In this document: positions 14,063 to 21,042 of the stretch, one piece after another | Numbering within the stretch: the first letter of the stretch is position 1 | Layout of the letters: each line of letters starts with the position of its first letter | NCBI GenBank assembly: GCA_045541375.1 | Contig: JAZQJB010000025.1 | Span: 1 to 21,042, forward strand | DNA: 21,042 nt | DNA from: CAG-390 sp045541375 | GTDB lineage: Bacteria; Bacillota; Clostridia; Oscillospirales; CAG-272 | Direction of reading: 5' to 3' | The notes under the pieces: generated by a model | What the model saw: only the letters and a program-made list of their open reading frames with translations | The model's database searches: none | What the model was told of the DNA's origin: nothing | Program-made: the position numbers and the translations under genes

Positions 14063-14647
14063 TTATGAAAAATATTCACTCGCAAGTATCGAACAATATC
14101 CAACGTCAACGTACTCGCCTCTATTGAGAAGCGATTGACGGCGGACTCCTTCAAATTTCATGCCGACCTTTTCCATCACTCGGCGTGAGACCTCGTTGCC
14201 GACGATGTATCTTGCCTCGATTCGGTTGAGCTTCAGCTCGGTAAAGCCGAATTCAAGCACGCGCGCGAGAGCTTCGGGTGCGACGCCTCTGCCGCGGTAT
14301 TCGGGATTGATGACGTAGCCGACCTCGGCGGCATTGTTATCGTAATCAAATCGCGTAAAGCCGCAAGTGCCGATCATCTTTTCGCGGTATTCCCCATCGG
14401 CACACCAGATAAGCGCCCAATCAAAAAATTCGCCGTTTCGGTAGCACTTCCCGATAAATTCGAGATAGTCCTTCGTATACTCTCTCGAAGGATGCGGCTG
14501 CCAGGTGAGATAGCGCGTGACGTCCGCGCGGTGCGCGTATTCAAACATATCGTATGAGTCTATCGGCTTCATCGCACGCAAAGTAAGCCTGCGCGTCATA
14601 AGTGTGGGAATGCGAGTGAAGACTCGTTTTACAGTTTTTTGTAACAT
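14063..14647 (-). CDS. GNAT family N-acetyltransferase (RimJ/RimL-like)
   Basis: A 194-residue acetyltransferase of the RimJ/RimL type. The N-terminal part reads TRRLTLRAMKPID (18-30). The acetyl-CoA motif is INPEYRGRGVAPEAL, with the R-G-R-G-V-A pyrophosphate loop. The C-terminal NRIEARYIVGNEVSRRVMEK and GMKFEGVRR are typical for this group. Such enzymes acetylate N-terminal or small-molecule amines; the substrate here is unknown. AAAGGA lies about 10 bases before the ATG. It is flanked upstream by a heptad-repeat foldback and downstream by the rubrerythrin hairpin. Co-transcription with rubrerythrin is possible, but no functional link is evident. Confidence 0.9.
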   Translation of the reverse strand: MLQKTVKRVFTRIPTLMTRRLTLRAMKPIDSYDMFEYAHRADVTRYLTWQPHPSREYTKDYLEFIGKCYRNGEFFDWALIWCADGEYREKMIGTCGFTRFDYDNNAAEVGYVINPEYRGRGVAPEALARVLEFGFTELKLNRIEARYIVGNEVSRRVMEKVGMKFEGVRRQSLLNRGEYVDVGYCSILASEYFS

Positions 14648-14664
14648 AGACGCTCGTCCTTTGG

Positions 14665-14803
14665 AAGTGTAAAGTGAAAAGTGATAAGTGTAAAGTTAAG
14701 GAAAATTTCCTCACTGCGTTCGAAAATTATTATTAATTGCTTTTTGAGCAAAGCGAAAAAAGCTTCCATAACTTTTCACTTTACACTTTACACTTTTCAC
14801 TTT
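14665..14803. repeat. Foldback element with inverted 7-bp repeat arrays
   Basis: The left arm (14665-14697) is a run of 7-base units close to AGTGTAA or AGTGAAA. The right arm (14770-14803) is the inverted complement of the same kind of run. The arms enclose about 72 bp containing GGAAAATTTCC, giving a 139-bp MITE-like foldback in the gap between the DUF1385 and GNAT genes. No transposase is present. The arms are not exact copies, and the right arm ends three bases before the DUF1385 stop codon. It may act as a terminator or be a dispersed repeat. Confidence 0.7.
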
Positions 14804-14806
14804 GGT

Positions 14807-15946
14807 TTACCAATTATCGCTTCCGTCCTCGGGGATAACTTCCTTGACGGCGGCGATGGCGCATTCGATCATTGAGTCGTCGGGCTCTTTGGTGGTGATG
14901 TGCTGGAGCCATACGCCGGGGGCGGAGATTATTCTTGTAAAGAGGTTATCGTGTCTGCCCGCAAAGCGTATAAGCTCGTAGCCGATACCCATAATAAAGG
15001 GGAGTGTGATCAGACCGATGCCGGTTCTTGCAATGATGTTGAGGATCTTATGATCTACGATGGTTGCGGGGATGAACATATTGACAACGATAGAAACGAG
15101 AAGCATAAGGATCAGGAAGGATGTACCGCAGCGGGGATGGAATCTTGACTGACGGCGGACGTTTTCAACGGTGAGCTCAAGCCCCTGCTCGTAGCAGAAG
15201 ATGGTCTTGTGCTCTGCGCCGTGGTACATAAAGGTGCGCTTGATGTCCTTCATAAGTGTAACAGCCGCCATATACGCGACCATTATTGCGATCTTTACAA
15301 TGCCCGTGATAGCCGCGCGGATGAGGTTGAACCAATAGCCCTCTCCTTCAAGCGAGGGAAACGCCAAAGTGATAAGCTCGTAAATGGATTCGGGAAGGAC
15401 CTTGAACAGCAGGAGTGCAAGTCCGAGACCGAGCACAAGTGCGACGACCATAACGCCGGTCATCATACCTGAGGTGTCTTTCTTCTCTTCCTTGGGTGCG
15501 GGATCGGGTTCCTTTGCGGGAGTTTCTTCCTTGACCTCTGCGGGTTTTTCCGCAGCTTCACGCTCTGCAAGCTCTTCGACTGTGATGCCGAGCTTCTTTG
15601 CGCGTTTTTCGGCTTCCTTATCCGCCTTCTTTTCAGCCTTTTCTCTTTCTTCCTCTTCGATAGCCTCGTCAAGTCCCGAAAGCTCTGCCGAGCGCATCAT
15701 TGCGGAGTAACCGACTACCATTGAATCGATGAATCCGACAACGCCGCGCACGATGGGCCATTTGAGGAAGCCCTTGCGGTTTGCGCTCTTGAGATCCGAA
15801 ACCTCGACGACCATCTCGCCGTCGGGGCGTCTTACCGCCATGGCGCTCTTTTTCGGACCGCGCATCATTATGCCTTCAAGCAGAGCCTGACCGCCGATGG
15901 AAGTCTTCTTCATCGGGCAGGATGCATTTTCATTTTTATTGCTCAT
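14807..15946 (-). CDS. yqhQ: DUF1385 membrane protein (YqhQ-like)
   Basis: A 379-residue membrane protein of the DUF1385 family. It shows the N-terminal GGQALLEGIMMRGP (18-31), RGVVGFIDSM (67-76), the histidine-rich YHGAEHK (241-247), ELTVEN and FHPRCGTSF (269-277), all family signatures. Hydrophobic stretches at about 161-184, 211-232, 277-297 and 303-325 are likely membrane helices. Residues about 93-158 are an unusually long Lys/Glu/Ala-rich insert, later Pro-rich, that probably forms a cytosolic coiled or flexible segment. The family's biochemical role is not established. AAAGGA lies 9 bases before the ATG. It has a promoter and stands between prs and the foldback element; homologues often precede prmC and prfA, which are absent here. 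Confidence 0.88.
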   Translation of the reverse strand: MSNKNENASCPMKKTSIGGQALLEGIMMRGPKKSAMAVRRPDGEMVVEVSDLKSANRKGFLKWPIVRGVVGFIDSMVVGYSAMMRSAELSGLDEAIEEEEREKAEKKADKEAEKRAKKLGITVEELAEREAAEKPAEVKEETPAKEPDPAPKEEKKDTSGMMTGVMVVALVLGLGLALLLFKVLPESIYELITLAFPSLEGEGYWFNLIRAAITGIVKIAIMVAYMAAVTLMKDIKRTFMYHGAEHKTIFCYEQGLELTVENVRRQSRFHPRCGTSFLILMLLVSIVVNMFIPATIVDHKILNIIARTGIGLITLPFIMGIGYELIRFAGRHDNLFTRIISAPGVWLQHITTKEPDDSMIECAIAAVKEVIPEDGSDNW

Positions 15947-15978
15947 ATCATTAATTCCTTTAATTTAATTGATATTTA

Positions 15979-16007
15979 ATTATATCCCATATTTGTGAAT
16001 TTGTAAT
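15979..16007 (-). promoter_or_regulatory. Promoter of the DUF1385 gene
   Basis: TATAAT (15984-15979) is preceded at 17 bases by ATTACA (16007-16002) on the minus strand. The -35 matches only partly. It lies directly after the prs terminator. Confidence 0.6.
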
Positions 16008-16027
16008 GAACACTTTTTCTTAATAAT

Positions 16028-16058
16028 AAAAAAACAGAGCCGCACGGATGCGGCTCTG
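16028..16058 (-). terminator. Intrinsic terminator of prs
   Basis: On the minus strand CAGAGCCGCA, loop TCCG and TGCGGCTCTG form a perfect 10-bp stem followed by seven T, about 23 bases past the prs stop. Confidence 0.95.
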
Positions 16059-16081
16059 CAAAAGTTTATAGTAATCGGAAA

Positions 16082-17215
16082 TCAAAACTCGATCTTAAGC
16101 TGTCCGCCAAGCTCTGCCATATGCTTGTCGATAAGAGCGTGGATCTTCTTGACGGGGTCGAGGATGAGGCTGATCGACTCATCGTGGTTAAGGGTATCGA
16201 TGATGTAGGAAACATACTTGCACATGCTTACCTCAACGTACCAGGGCTTGTTTGCAAGCTCGGGATCGTTGTAGATGAGGTTCGTGGTGAAGATCTTATC
16301 GATGATGCCTTCCTCATAAGCCTTATCAAAGCCCTCAAGACCGTTTGTGAAAAGGCCGAAGGTAGCGAAGTTGAAGATTCTCTTTGCGCCGCGCTTCTTG
16401 ATCTGCTTTGCAACGTCGAAGAGAGAGTCTCCCGAGGAGATCATATCGTCAACGATGATAACGTCCTTGCCGGTAAGATCCTGACCGAGGTATTCGTGTG
16501 CAACGATGGGGTTCTTGCCGTTTTCGATACGGGAATAGTCGCGTCTCTTGTAGAACATACCGACGTCAAGTCCCGCAACCGAGGAGAAGAACATACATCT
16601 GCCCATAGCACCCTCATCGGGAGATATGATGATGAGCTGTTCCTTATCAAAGGAAATGTCGGGAACTGCCTTGACAAGCGCCTTTACCATCTGGTATGTA
16701 GGACGGTAGTTATCAAAGCCAATAAGCGGAACTGCGTTCTGAACGCGGTCGTCGTGCGCGTCAAAGGTGATAAAATTCTTAACGCCGTAGAACTCAAGCT
16801 CGCGAAGCATCATAGCGCAGTCAAGGGACTCGCGGTTTGTTCTCTTGTGCTGTCTGCCCTCATAGAGCATGGGCATGATGACCGAAATACGGCGTGCCTT
16901 GCCCTCGATCGCTCCGACGATTCGCTTAAGGTCAGCAAAATGCTCGTCGGGGGTCATGGGGATGTCAGTACCTCTCATTTTATATGTGACACCGTAATTA
17001 AAGGGGTCGCAGATGATCATAATGTCAAGACCTCTGACAGACTGTTTGAGCAAGCCCTTTGCCTCACCCGATCCAAAGCGGGGGCAATCAGCTTCTACAA
17101 GATAGGATTCATCGGTACCTCTGCGTTCTCTGAGATAGTTATCAACGCGGTCGGCGAAAGCCTCACATCCTCGCATGGCAATTATGCCAAGCTTACCAAA
17201 TACTTCTTCCTTCAT
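16082..17215 (-). CDS. prs: Ribose-phosphate pyrophosphokinase (long clostridial type)
   Basis: A 377-residue PRPP synthetase that makes the precursor of purines, pyrimidines, histidine and tryptophan from ribose-5-phosphate and ATP. Key motifs are MPMLYEGRQHKR (114-125, equivalent of the flexible catalytic loop), FDAHDDRVQNA (151-161) and the ribose-phosphate-binding VIIVDDMISSGDSL (252-265). It is about 60 residues longer than classical PRPP synthetases (about 315). The extra length includes the segment around DPFNYGVTYKMRG (70-82), as in a divergent clostridial group. AAGGAG lies just before the ATG. It is a single-gene unit with its own promoter and strong terminator, and a palindrome overlaps its -35. 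The regulatory sites of the classical enzyme may differ. Confidence 0.92.
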   Translation of the reverse strand: MKEEVFGKLGIIAMRGCEAFADRVDNYLRERRGTDESYLVEADCPRFGSGEAKGLLKQSVRGLDIMIICDPFNYGVTYKMRGTDIPMTPDEHFADLKRIVGAIEGKARRISVIMPMLYEGRQHKRTNRESLDCAMMLRELEFYGVKNFITFDAHDDRVQNAVPLIGFDNYRPTYQMVKALVKAVPDISFDKEQLIIISPDEGAMGRCMFFSSVAGLDVGMFYKRRDYSRIENGKNPIVAHEYLGQDLTGKDVIIVDDMISSGDSLFDVAKQIKKRGAKRIFNFATFGLFTNGLEGFDKAYEEGIIDKIFTTNLIYNDPELANKPWYVEVSMCKYVSYIIDTLNHDESISLILDPVKKIHALIDKHMAELGGQLKIEF

Positions 17216-17252
17216 TTTGACTCCTTTTGTCCGAATATTTAGTTGATATATT

Positions 17253-17281
17253 ATTATACCATATTATTTGCAAATGTGCAA
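17253..17281 (-). promoter_or_regulatory. Promoter of prs
   Basis: TATAAT (17258-17253) lies 17 bases after TTGCAC (17281-17276) on the minus strand. The -35 shares only the TTG of the consensus and is covered by the inverted repeat at 17265-17284. Confidence 0.65.
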
Positions 17282-17284
17282 ATA
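17265..17284. promoter_or_regulatory. Operator-like palindrome over the prs -35
   Basis: TATTTGCA (17265-17272) and TGCAAATA (17277-17284) are perfect 8-bp inverted copies with a 4-base spacer. Together they cover the -35 and part of the spacer. This is the size and place of a repressor site, but the protein is unknown. Confidence 0.45.
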
Positions 17285-17351
17285 CTTTTTTCGATTTTTT
17301 TGCAAAAATCAGCAACTTTTTTGTTTTTTCTTTATATTACTTCTAATTTCG

Positions 17352-18332
17352 TCATATCCAGCCGACGGTTTTCATCAAAAATACGCCGAGGAAGATGGTT
17401 AAAATGCACATAAGTGTCGAAATCAGGAGTATCTGCCCCGCGAGCTCGTGGTCACTCTTCATATTCTTTGCCATAATATAGCTGCTGACAGCGGCGGGTG
17501 TGCCAAAGATTATAAAGGTTATAAGCAGCTCGTTGCCGCGGAATCCGCAAAGATATGCCGCCGCAACTCCGATTATCGGATGGATCACGGTTTTGACGAG
17601 CGATGTCACGGTTGCAAGCGTGAGGTTGCCCTTGAGAGCCGAGAATGAAAACCCCGCGCCAAGGCTGATGAGCGCAAGCGCAGTTGTCGAATCGGAAAGG
17701 TAGCCGACAGAGGTTTCGACTATTCTCGGAAGCTCCCAACCGAAGATCATAAAGGGCAAGCCGAGAACGACCGCGATGATAAGCGGATTCTTTGCGGTGT
17801 TTATCAGGATCTTTCCGATATTGATCTTCTGCTTCTCTTCTCCCTCGGCGGTGGGCATAAATACCGTAAGAACGACAACAGAGAGGACATTATACATAAG
17901 TATAACGAAGGGCATCGTGATGGCATAGCCTGCAAGCGCCGCGGGTGCCTCGGGCGTTCCCGCGTAGATATTCGTGATGAACACCACGCCGAGGATCGAG
18001 GAATTTGAGCGGAACATACTCTGCACCGCCGCACCGACCCTAGCGGGGTCTTTGACGATATAGTGAGTCGTGACCGAAAAAACGGTGCAGGTGATTATCA
18101 GCATCACCACCATAAAGATCGGCAGCTTCATAAGATCTCCGCCGCCCGACATATCCGCGCCCGCAACCTGCAAAAAGATCATTGACGAAAGTGCGATGTC
18201 GAAAACGTACTTGTCCGCCGCCGCGTAAAATGAATCGGGCAGGAGCTTTATCTTTTTGAGGACCATACCGAGCACCGTCAGAACAAGGACGGGAGTTACG
18301 GTATTGAGGCTCAATATAAGATTATCAAGCAT
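17352..18332 (-). CDS. AEC (auxin efflux carrier) family transporter
   Basis: A 326-residue integral membrane protein with about ten hydrophobic segments, of the AEC/BART type. It begins LILSLNTVTPVLVLTVLGMVL and has the mid-protein SMFRSNSSILGV (105-116), with a second half carrying NPLIIAVVLGLP, LISLGAGFS and the near-C-terminal GTPAAVSSYIMA. Bacterial AEC proteins move small organic acids and related compounds; the substrate is not readable here. It starts 12 bases after the rhamnulokinase stop, with TAAGGTGG eight bases before the ATG, so the two are co-transcribed. That pairing suggests, without proof, uptake or efflux linked to deoxysugar metabolism. No GC-rich terminator follows; an AT-only stem at about 17293-17310 is weak. 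Confidence 0.9.
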   Translation of the reverse strand: MLDNLILSLNTVTPVLVLTVLGMVLKKIKLLPDSFYAAADKYVFDIALSSMIFLQVAGADMSGGGDLMKLPIFMVVMLIITCTVFSVTTHYIVKDPARVGAAVQSMFRSNSSILGVVFITNIYAGTPEAPAALAGYAITMPFVILMYNVLSVVVLTVFMPTAEGEEKQKINIGKILINTAKNPLIIAVVLGLPFMIFGWELPRIVETSVGYLSDSTTALALISLGAGFSFSALKGNLTLATVTSLVKTVIHPIIGVAAAYLCGFRGNELLITFIIFGTPAAVSSYIMAKNMKSDHELAGQILLISTLMCILTIFLGVFLMKTVGWI

Positions 18333-18344
18333 ACTCTTTCCACC

Positions 18345-19811
18345 TTACTTTCTGTTTATAAGGCGAAGATACTTTTCGTGATAGCCGTCGTAATCGCTCT
18401 TGTTGCCGCGAGGGAGATAGGTCTTCACGGTGAAGGACTTGCGTACAAGCTCGCGAGCCTCGGAGATTCCCGAAACAAGTCCGTGCGCCATTGCCTGAAC
18501 AAGGAGGTTTCCGAGAGTGGTTGCCTCTGCGGGACCTGCAACGACGGGAAGACCGCAAACGTCCGCGGTGATCTGCGAAAGAAGTGGGTCCTTCGATCCG
18601 CCGCCGACGATGTTGATCGAATTCGGCTTTTTGCCGGTGAGGCAAGCGATGTCGTCAACGGTATATCTGTAGCAAAGCGCAAGGCTGTCGAAGATCGTGC
18701 GGATGATCTCGCCGATGCTCTCGGGCACGGGCTGACCCGTCTTGCGGCAGTATTCCGCAATTCGCGCGGGCATATCGCCGGGAGGCATGAATACGGGATC
18801 GTTGACATCGATGAAGGATTCAAAGGGTTTTGCGTTCATAGCAGCCTCAGTCATACTGTCGTATGTGACGTTCTTACCCTCTGCCTTCCAAGCGCGGCGG
18901 CATTCCTGAACGAGCCAGAGTCCGACGTGGTTCTTGAGGTAACGGATAGTACCGCAAGCGCCGCCTTCATTAGTATAATTACGTCGTTCGCCTTCTGCAC
19001 AAATGAGGGGAGCTTTGAGCTCACAGCCCATAAGCGACCAAGTGCCCGAGCTTATGTAGATGAAGTCATCACTTTCGGCGGGAGTTGCGAAAACAGCACT
19101 TGCCGTGTCGTGCGAGGGCACGGTGATGAGCTTCATATCGGATGCAAATTCGGACTTGACCTTACCGACGACCACGCCGGGATCGACAATGGGGGCAAAT
19201 TTATTCTTTGAAATACCGAGAGCGGAAAGGATCTCGGGGGAGAAATCGCGGGTGTGGGCGTCAACTATCGCACCCGTGGATGCAACGGTATATTCGCTGA
19301 CCTGCTCTCCGGAAAGGAAATAACCGAAAAGGTCGGGCAGGAAAAGGATCTTATCCGTCTTTTCAAGTCTTTCGGGAGTGAACTTCTTCTCTGCCGCGAG
19401 CTGAAGAACGGTATTGAATTCAAGGTACTGAATACCCGTGATCTCGTAAAGTCTCGAAAGAGGCATAAACTGCGAGAAATACTCACCGATTCCGCGTGTG
19501 CGGAGGTCGCGGTTGCTGTAAGGATCGCAAACGAGCTCGCCCTTTTTGTCAACCAGACCGTAGTCAACGCCCCAGGTGTCGATACCGACGCTCTGCGCGC
19601 CCATGGATGCACCGAGACGAGTCGCGTTCTCAACCTCACGGCGAAGCATTGGAGCATCCCAAACGAGCATATCGCCCTTGTAAATCGGTTTATTTTCAAA
19701 TCGACAGATCTCCTCGATCGCCATCTTTTCTCCGTCAAAGGAGCCAATCAGACCGCGACCGCTTCCGCCGCCGATGTCTATACCAAGCATTTTTATCTTG
19801 TTGTCGGACAT
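18345..19811 (-). CDS. rhaB: Rhamnulokinase-like FGGY carbohydrate kinase
   Basis: A 488-residue FGGY-family sugar kinase. The N-terminal phosphate loop is GIDIGGGSGRG (10-20). GIDTWGVDYGLVD (76-88) matches RhaB closely; LFLPDLFGYFLSG (156-168), PSHDTASA (232-239, with Asp235 the likely base) and SSGTWSLMG (254-262) follow. The ATPase-side NIVGGGSKDPLLSQ is in the C-terminal half. RhaB phosphorylates L-rhamnulose to rhamnulose-1-phosphate. No rhaA or rhaD is in the window, so a related ketose such as fuculose cannot be excluded. GGAGG lies about 9 bases before the ATG. It is first of two genes, followed after 12 bases by the AEC transporter. A TATAAT at 19852-19847 may be its promoter. Confidence 0.87.
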   Translation of the reverse strand: MSDNKIKMLGIDIGGGSGRGLIGSFDGEKMAIEEICRFENKPIYKGDMLVWDAPMLRREVENATRLGASMGAQSVGIDTWGVDYGLVDKKGELVCDPYSNRDLRTRGIGEYFSQFMPLSRLYEITGIQYLEFNTVLQLAAEKKFTPERLEKTDKILFLPDLFGYFLSGEQVSEYTVASTGAIVDAHTRDFSPEILSALGISKNKFAPIVDPGVVVGKVKSEFASDMKLITVPSHDTASAVFATPAESDDFIYISSGTWSLMGCELKAPLICAEGERRNYTNEGGACGTIRYLKNHVGLWLVQECRRAWKAEGKNVTYDSMTEAAMNAKPFESFIDVNDPVFMPPGDMPARIAEYCRKTGQPVPESIGEIIRTIFDSLALCYRYTVDDIACLTGKKPNSINIVGGGSKDPLLSQITADVCGLPVVAGPAEATTLGNLLVQAMAHGLVSGISEARELVRKSFTVKTYLPRGNKSDYDGYHEKYLRLINRK

Positions 19812-19846
19812 TGTTTTTTCCTCCGAAATATTATTTCATTTGGCTG

Positions 19847-19852
19847 ATTATA
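19847..19852 (-). promoter_or_regulatory. Possible -10 of the rhaB-AEC operon
   Basis: A perfect TATAAT occurs on the minus strand 35 bases before the rhaB start codon. No good -35 is found at 16-18 bases, so the promoter may need an activator. Confidence 0.4.
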
Positions 19853-19877
19853 AAAGCACAGCAATATAATAAAATCC

Positions 19878-20024
19878 GTTTTTGCGGGGGCTTTGCCTCC
19901 GCAAAAACACCTTTTAGACGAGCCACGCGAGTCCGCGCGCCGAGGGGAGCGCGCCAAAATTTTTAATTTTGGTGCGCGGCGATAAGCGCGCGATTTTCAC
20001 TTGTAAAACGCAGTTTTACAAGTG
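19878..20024. repeat. Cluster of three palindromes between mutS2 and rhaB
   Basis: Three hairpin-forming inverted repeats follow one another. The first is GTTTTTGCGG (19878-19887) with CCGCAAAAAC (19899-19908). The second is GCGCGCCAAAAT (19949-19960) with ATTTTGGTGCGC (19966-19977), with one G·U. The third is CACTTGTAAAAC (19998-20009) with GTTTTACAAGTG (20013-20024). The stretch is GC-rich between the AT-rich arms and has a repeated GCGCGCC. No open frame or RNA gene was recognised. It resembles a composite REP-like element; the third stem may also protect or end the mutS2 transcript, although no T-tract follows. Confidence 0.65.
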
Positions 20025-20032
20025 CTCTTATT

Positions 20033-21042
20033 TTATTTCATTTCTACAACTGTAACACCGCCGTCGCCTTCGCCGTACTGACCTATGCGGAAGTTGGCAA
20101 TTCTGCTTTCGTGGCGGAGCTTATCCCAAAGAGCCGCGCGGAGTGCGCCGGTGCCCTTACCGTGGATAAGACGGCAGGTGCGAAGTCCTGCGAGCTGCAC
20201 CTCATCGAGGTATCTGTCAACCTCATACCACGCCTCGTCACCCGTCATTCCGCGAAGGTCGATCTCGTCGGAGCAGGAGCGGCTGACGGTGGTCTTGGCA
20301 AATTCTTTGACCGTTTTCTTGTTACCCTGCGAATCGGTGACGGTGATGACGTCATCCATCAACTTGAGGTTCTTGACCTTTGTTTTGGTTCTGACGGGGC
20401 CGATCTGAACGCTTACGTTTCCGCTGCGGTCGGGATCGGAAATGACTGTGCCCTCCTGACCGATGTTCATCAGGTAAACGGCATCGCCCTTCTTGAGAGG
20501 ACGCGGGAGAACGTAATCCTCGTCAATATTTTCGTCAACGGGATTGTATTTTTCCTCGTTCGCGCGCATGTGCTCGCGAACCTTCTTGCGGGCGGCATCA
20601 AGCTCCTCGCCGAGGCGTTCGCTGTCGCGCGCCTTGCGGACTTTGTCGAGCTGCGAGAAGACGTATTCGCTCGAAATTCTCGCGCCCTCGACCATCTCGG
20701 CAGCCTTTTTCTGCGCGCGCTCGACTTCCTTTTCGGCGGCGGCGATCTTTTCCTTGATCTTCGCCTCTGCCTCGGTCTTGAATTTTTCGTACTCGCGGCG
20801 CATATTTTCGGCTTCCTCGCGGTACTTTTCGGCATCTATGCGAGCCGCCTCGAGCTTGTCGATGACGTCCTCGAACCGTCTGTCATCCGAGCTTACTTCG
20901 GCAAGCGCGCGATCGATGATGTGCTTGGGAAGACCGAGTCTTTCGGAGATCGCAAGCGCATTTGAGCGACCGGGAGTGCCTATGGTGAGCTTGTAGGTCG
21001 GTCGGAGTGTTTCTATATCAAACTCGCAGGATGCGTTCTTGA
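20033..21042 (-). CDS. mutS2: Endonuclease MutS2, C-terminal part (runs off the right edge)
   Basis: The open frame continues to the window edge, so only about the last 335 codons are present and the start is outside. The first visible part carries FDIETLRPTYKLTIGTPGRS and LGLPKHIIDRA, which mark the end of the MutS2 ATPase domain. A long Lys/Glu/Arg-rich coiled segment follows, then a small beta region (KKGDAVYLMNIGQEGTVI). The C-terminal Smr nuclease domain has DLRGMTGDEAWYEVDRYLD and LIHGKGTGALR. MutS2 acts on branched DNA to limit recombination, and in Bacillus on stalled ribosomes. There is no ribosome binding site for the internal ATG at 20803, so that is not a real start. It is the most upstream minus-strand gene here. 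Confidence 0.95.
   Translation of the reverse strand, partial: KNASCEFDIETLRPTYKLTIGTPGRSNALAISERLGLPKHIIDRALAEVSSDDRRFEDVIDKLEAARIDAEKYREEAENMRREYEKFKTEAEAKIKEKIAAAEKEVERAQKKAAEMVEGARISSEYVFSQLDKVRKARDSERLGEELDAARKKVREHMRANEEKYNPVDENIDEDYVLPRPLKKGDAVYLMNIGQEGTVISDPDRSGNVSVQIGPVRTKTKVKNLKLMDDVITVTDSQGNKKTVKEFAKTTVSRSCSDEIDLRGMTGDEAWYEVDRYLDEVQLAGLRTCRLIHGKGTGALRAALWDKLRHESRIANFRIGQYGEGDGGVTVVEMK

Noticed and set aside
14665..14803. CRISPR-like array in the repeat region
   Set aside because: The units are seven bases, contiguous and inverted between arms, with no spacers.
16121..17242. A 373-codon plus-strand frame over prs
   Set aside because: It is a shadow of the PRPP synthetase gene, which has a promoter, terminator and conserved motifs.

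Overview
The window reads as core chromosome of a Gram-positive anaerobe of the class Clostridia, probably Oscillospirales-like. The evidence is an IspH–ribosomal protein S1 fusion, the flavoprotein–cmk–plsC–ispH/S1 cluster, a long clostridial-type PRPP synthetase, a MinD–MgsA-like pair, a T-box leader, a rubrerythrin, strong AGGAGG-type ribosome binding sites and many near-consensus sigma-A promoters. The assignment rests on recognised families, not on a database search. Nineteen protein genes are supported. Eighteen lie on the minus strand and one (uracil permease) on the plus strand. I saw no tRNA, rRNA, CRISPR array, transposase, phage gene or defence system.

Layout, following minus-strand transcription from the right edge. 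A truncated mutS2 (20033-21042) is followed by a cluster of GC-rich palindromes (19878-20024), then a rhamnulokinase and AEC permease pair. Next are PRPP synthetase with its own promoter and terminator, a DUF1385/YqhQ membrane protein, a 140-bp foldback made of 7-bp repeats, a GNAT acetyltransferase, a rubrerythrin, and a secreted lipoprotein with Asp-box repeats. The uracil permease (10698-12062, plus) converges on the lipoprotein gene at a shared terminator and diverges from a murE-like ligase. A promoter at about 8820 then appears to drive rpiR, an HI0933-type flavoprotein, cmk, plsC and ispH-rpsA, ending at a terminator near 3120. nagB and ywlG form a unit with its own promoter and terminator. 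A minD-like gene and an mgsA-like gene form another. At the left edge a perfect-consensus promoter starts a T-box leader whose target gene lies outside the window.

Functionally this is housekeeping: nucleotide supply (cmk, prs, uraA), phospholipid and isoprenoid synthesis (plsC, ispH), translation (S1 domains, T-box), cell wall and amino-sugar metabolism (murE-like, nagB), DNA maintenance (mutS2) and oxidative stress (rubrerythrin). I found no convincing new multi-gene system. The points most worth following are: the T-box leader, which folds convincingly but shows no U-tract inside the window; an MgsA homologue that has lost four active-site residues; a terminator-like hairpin containing the rubrerythrin Shine-Dalgarno; the heptad-repeat foldback; and a MurE-family ligase lacking the usual amino-acid selectivity motif.
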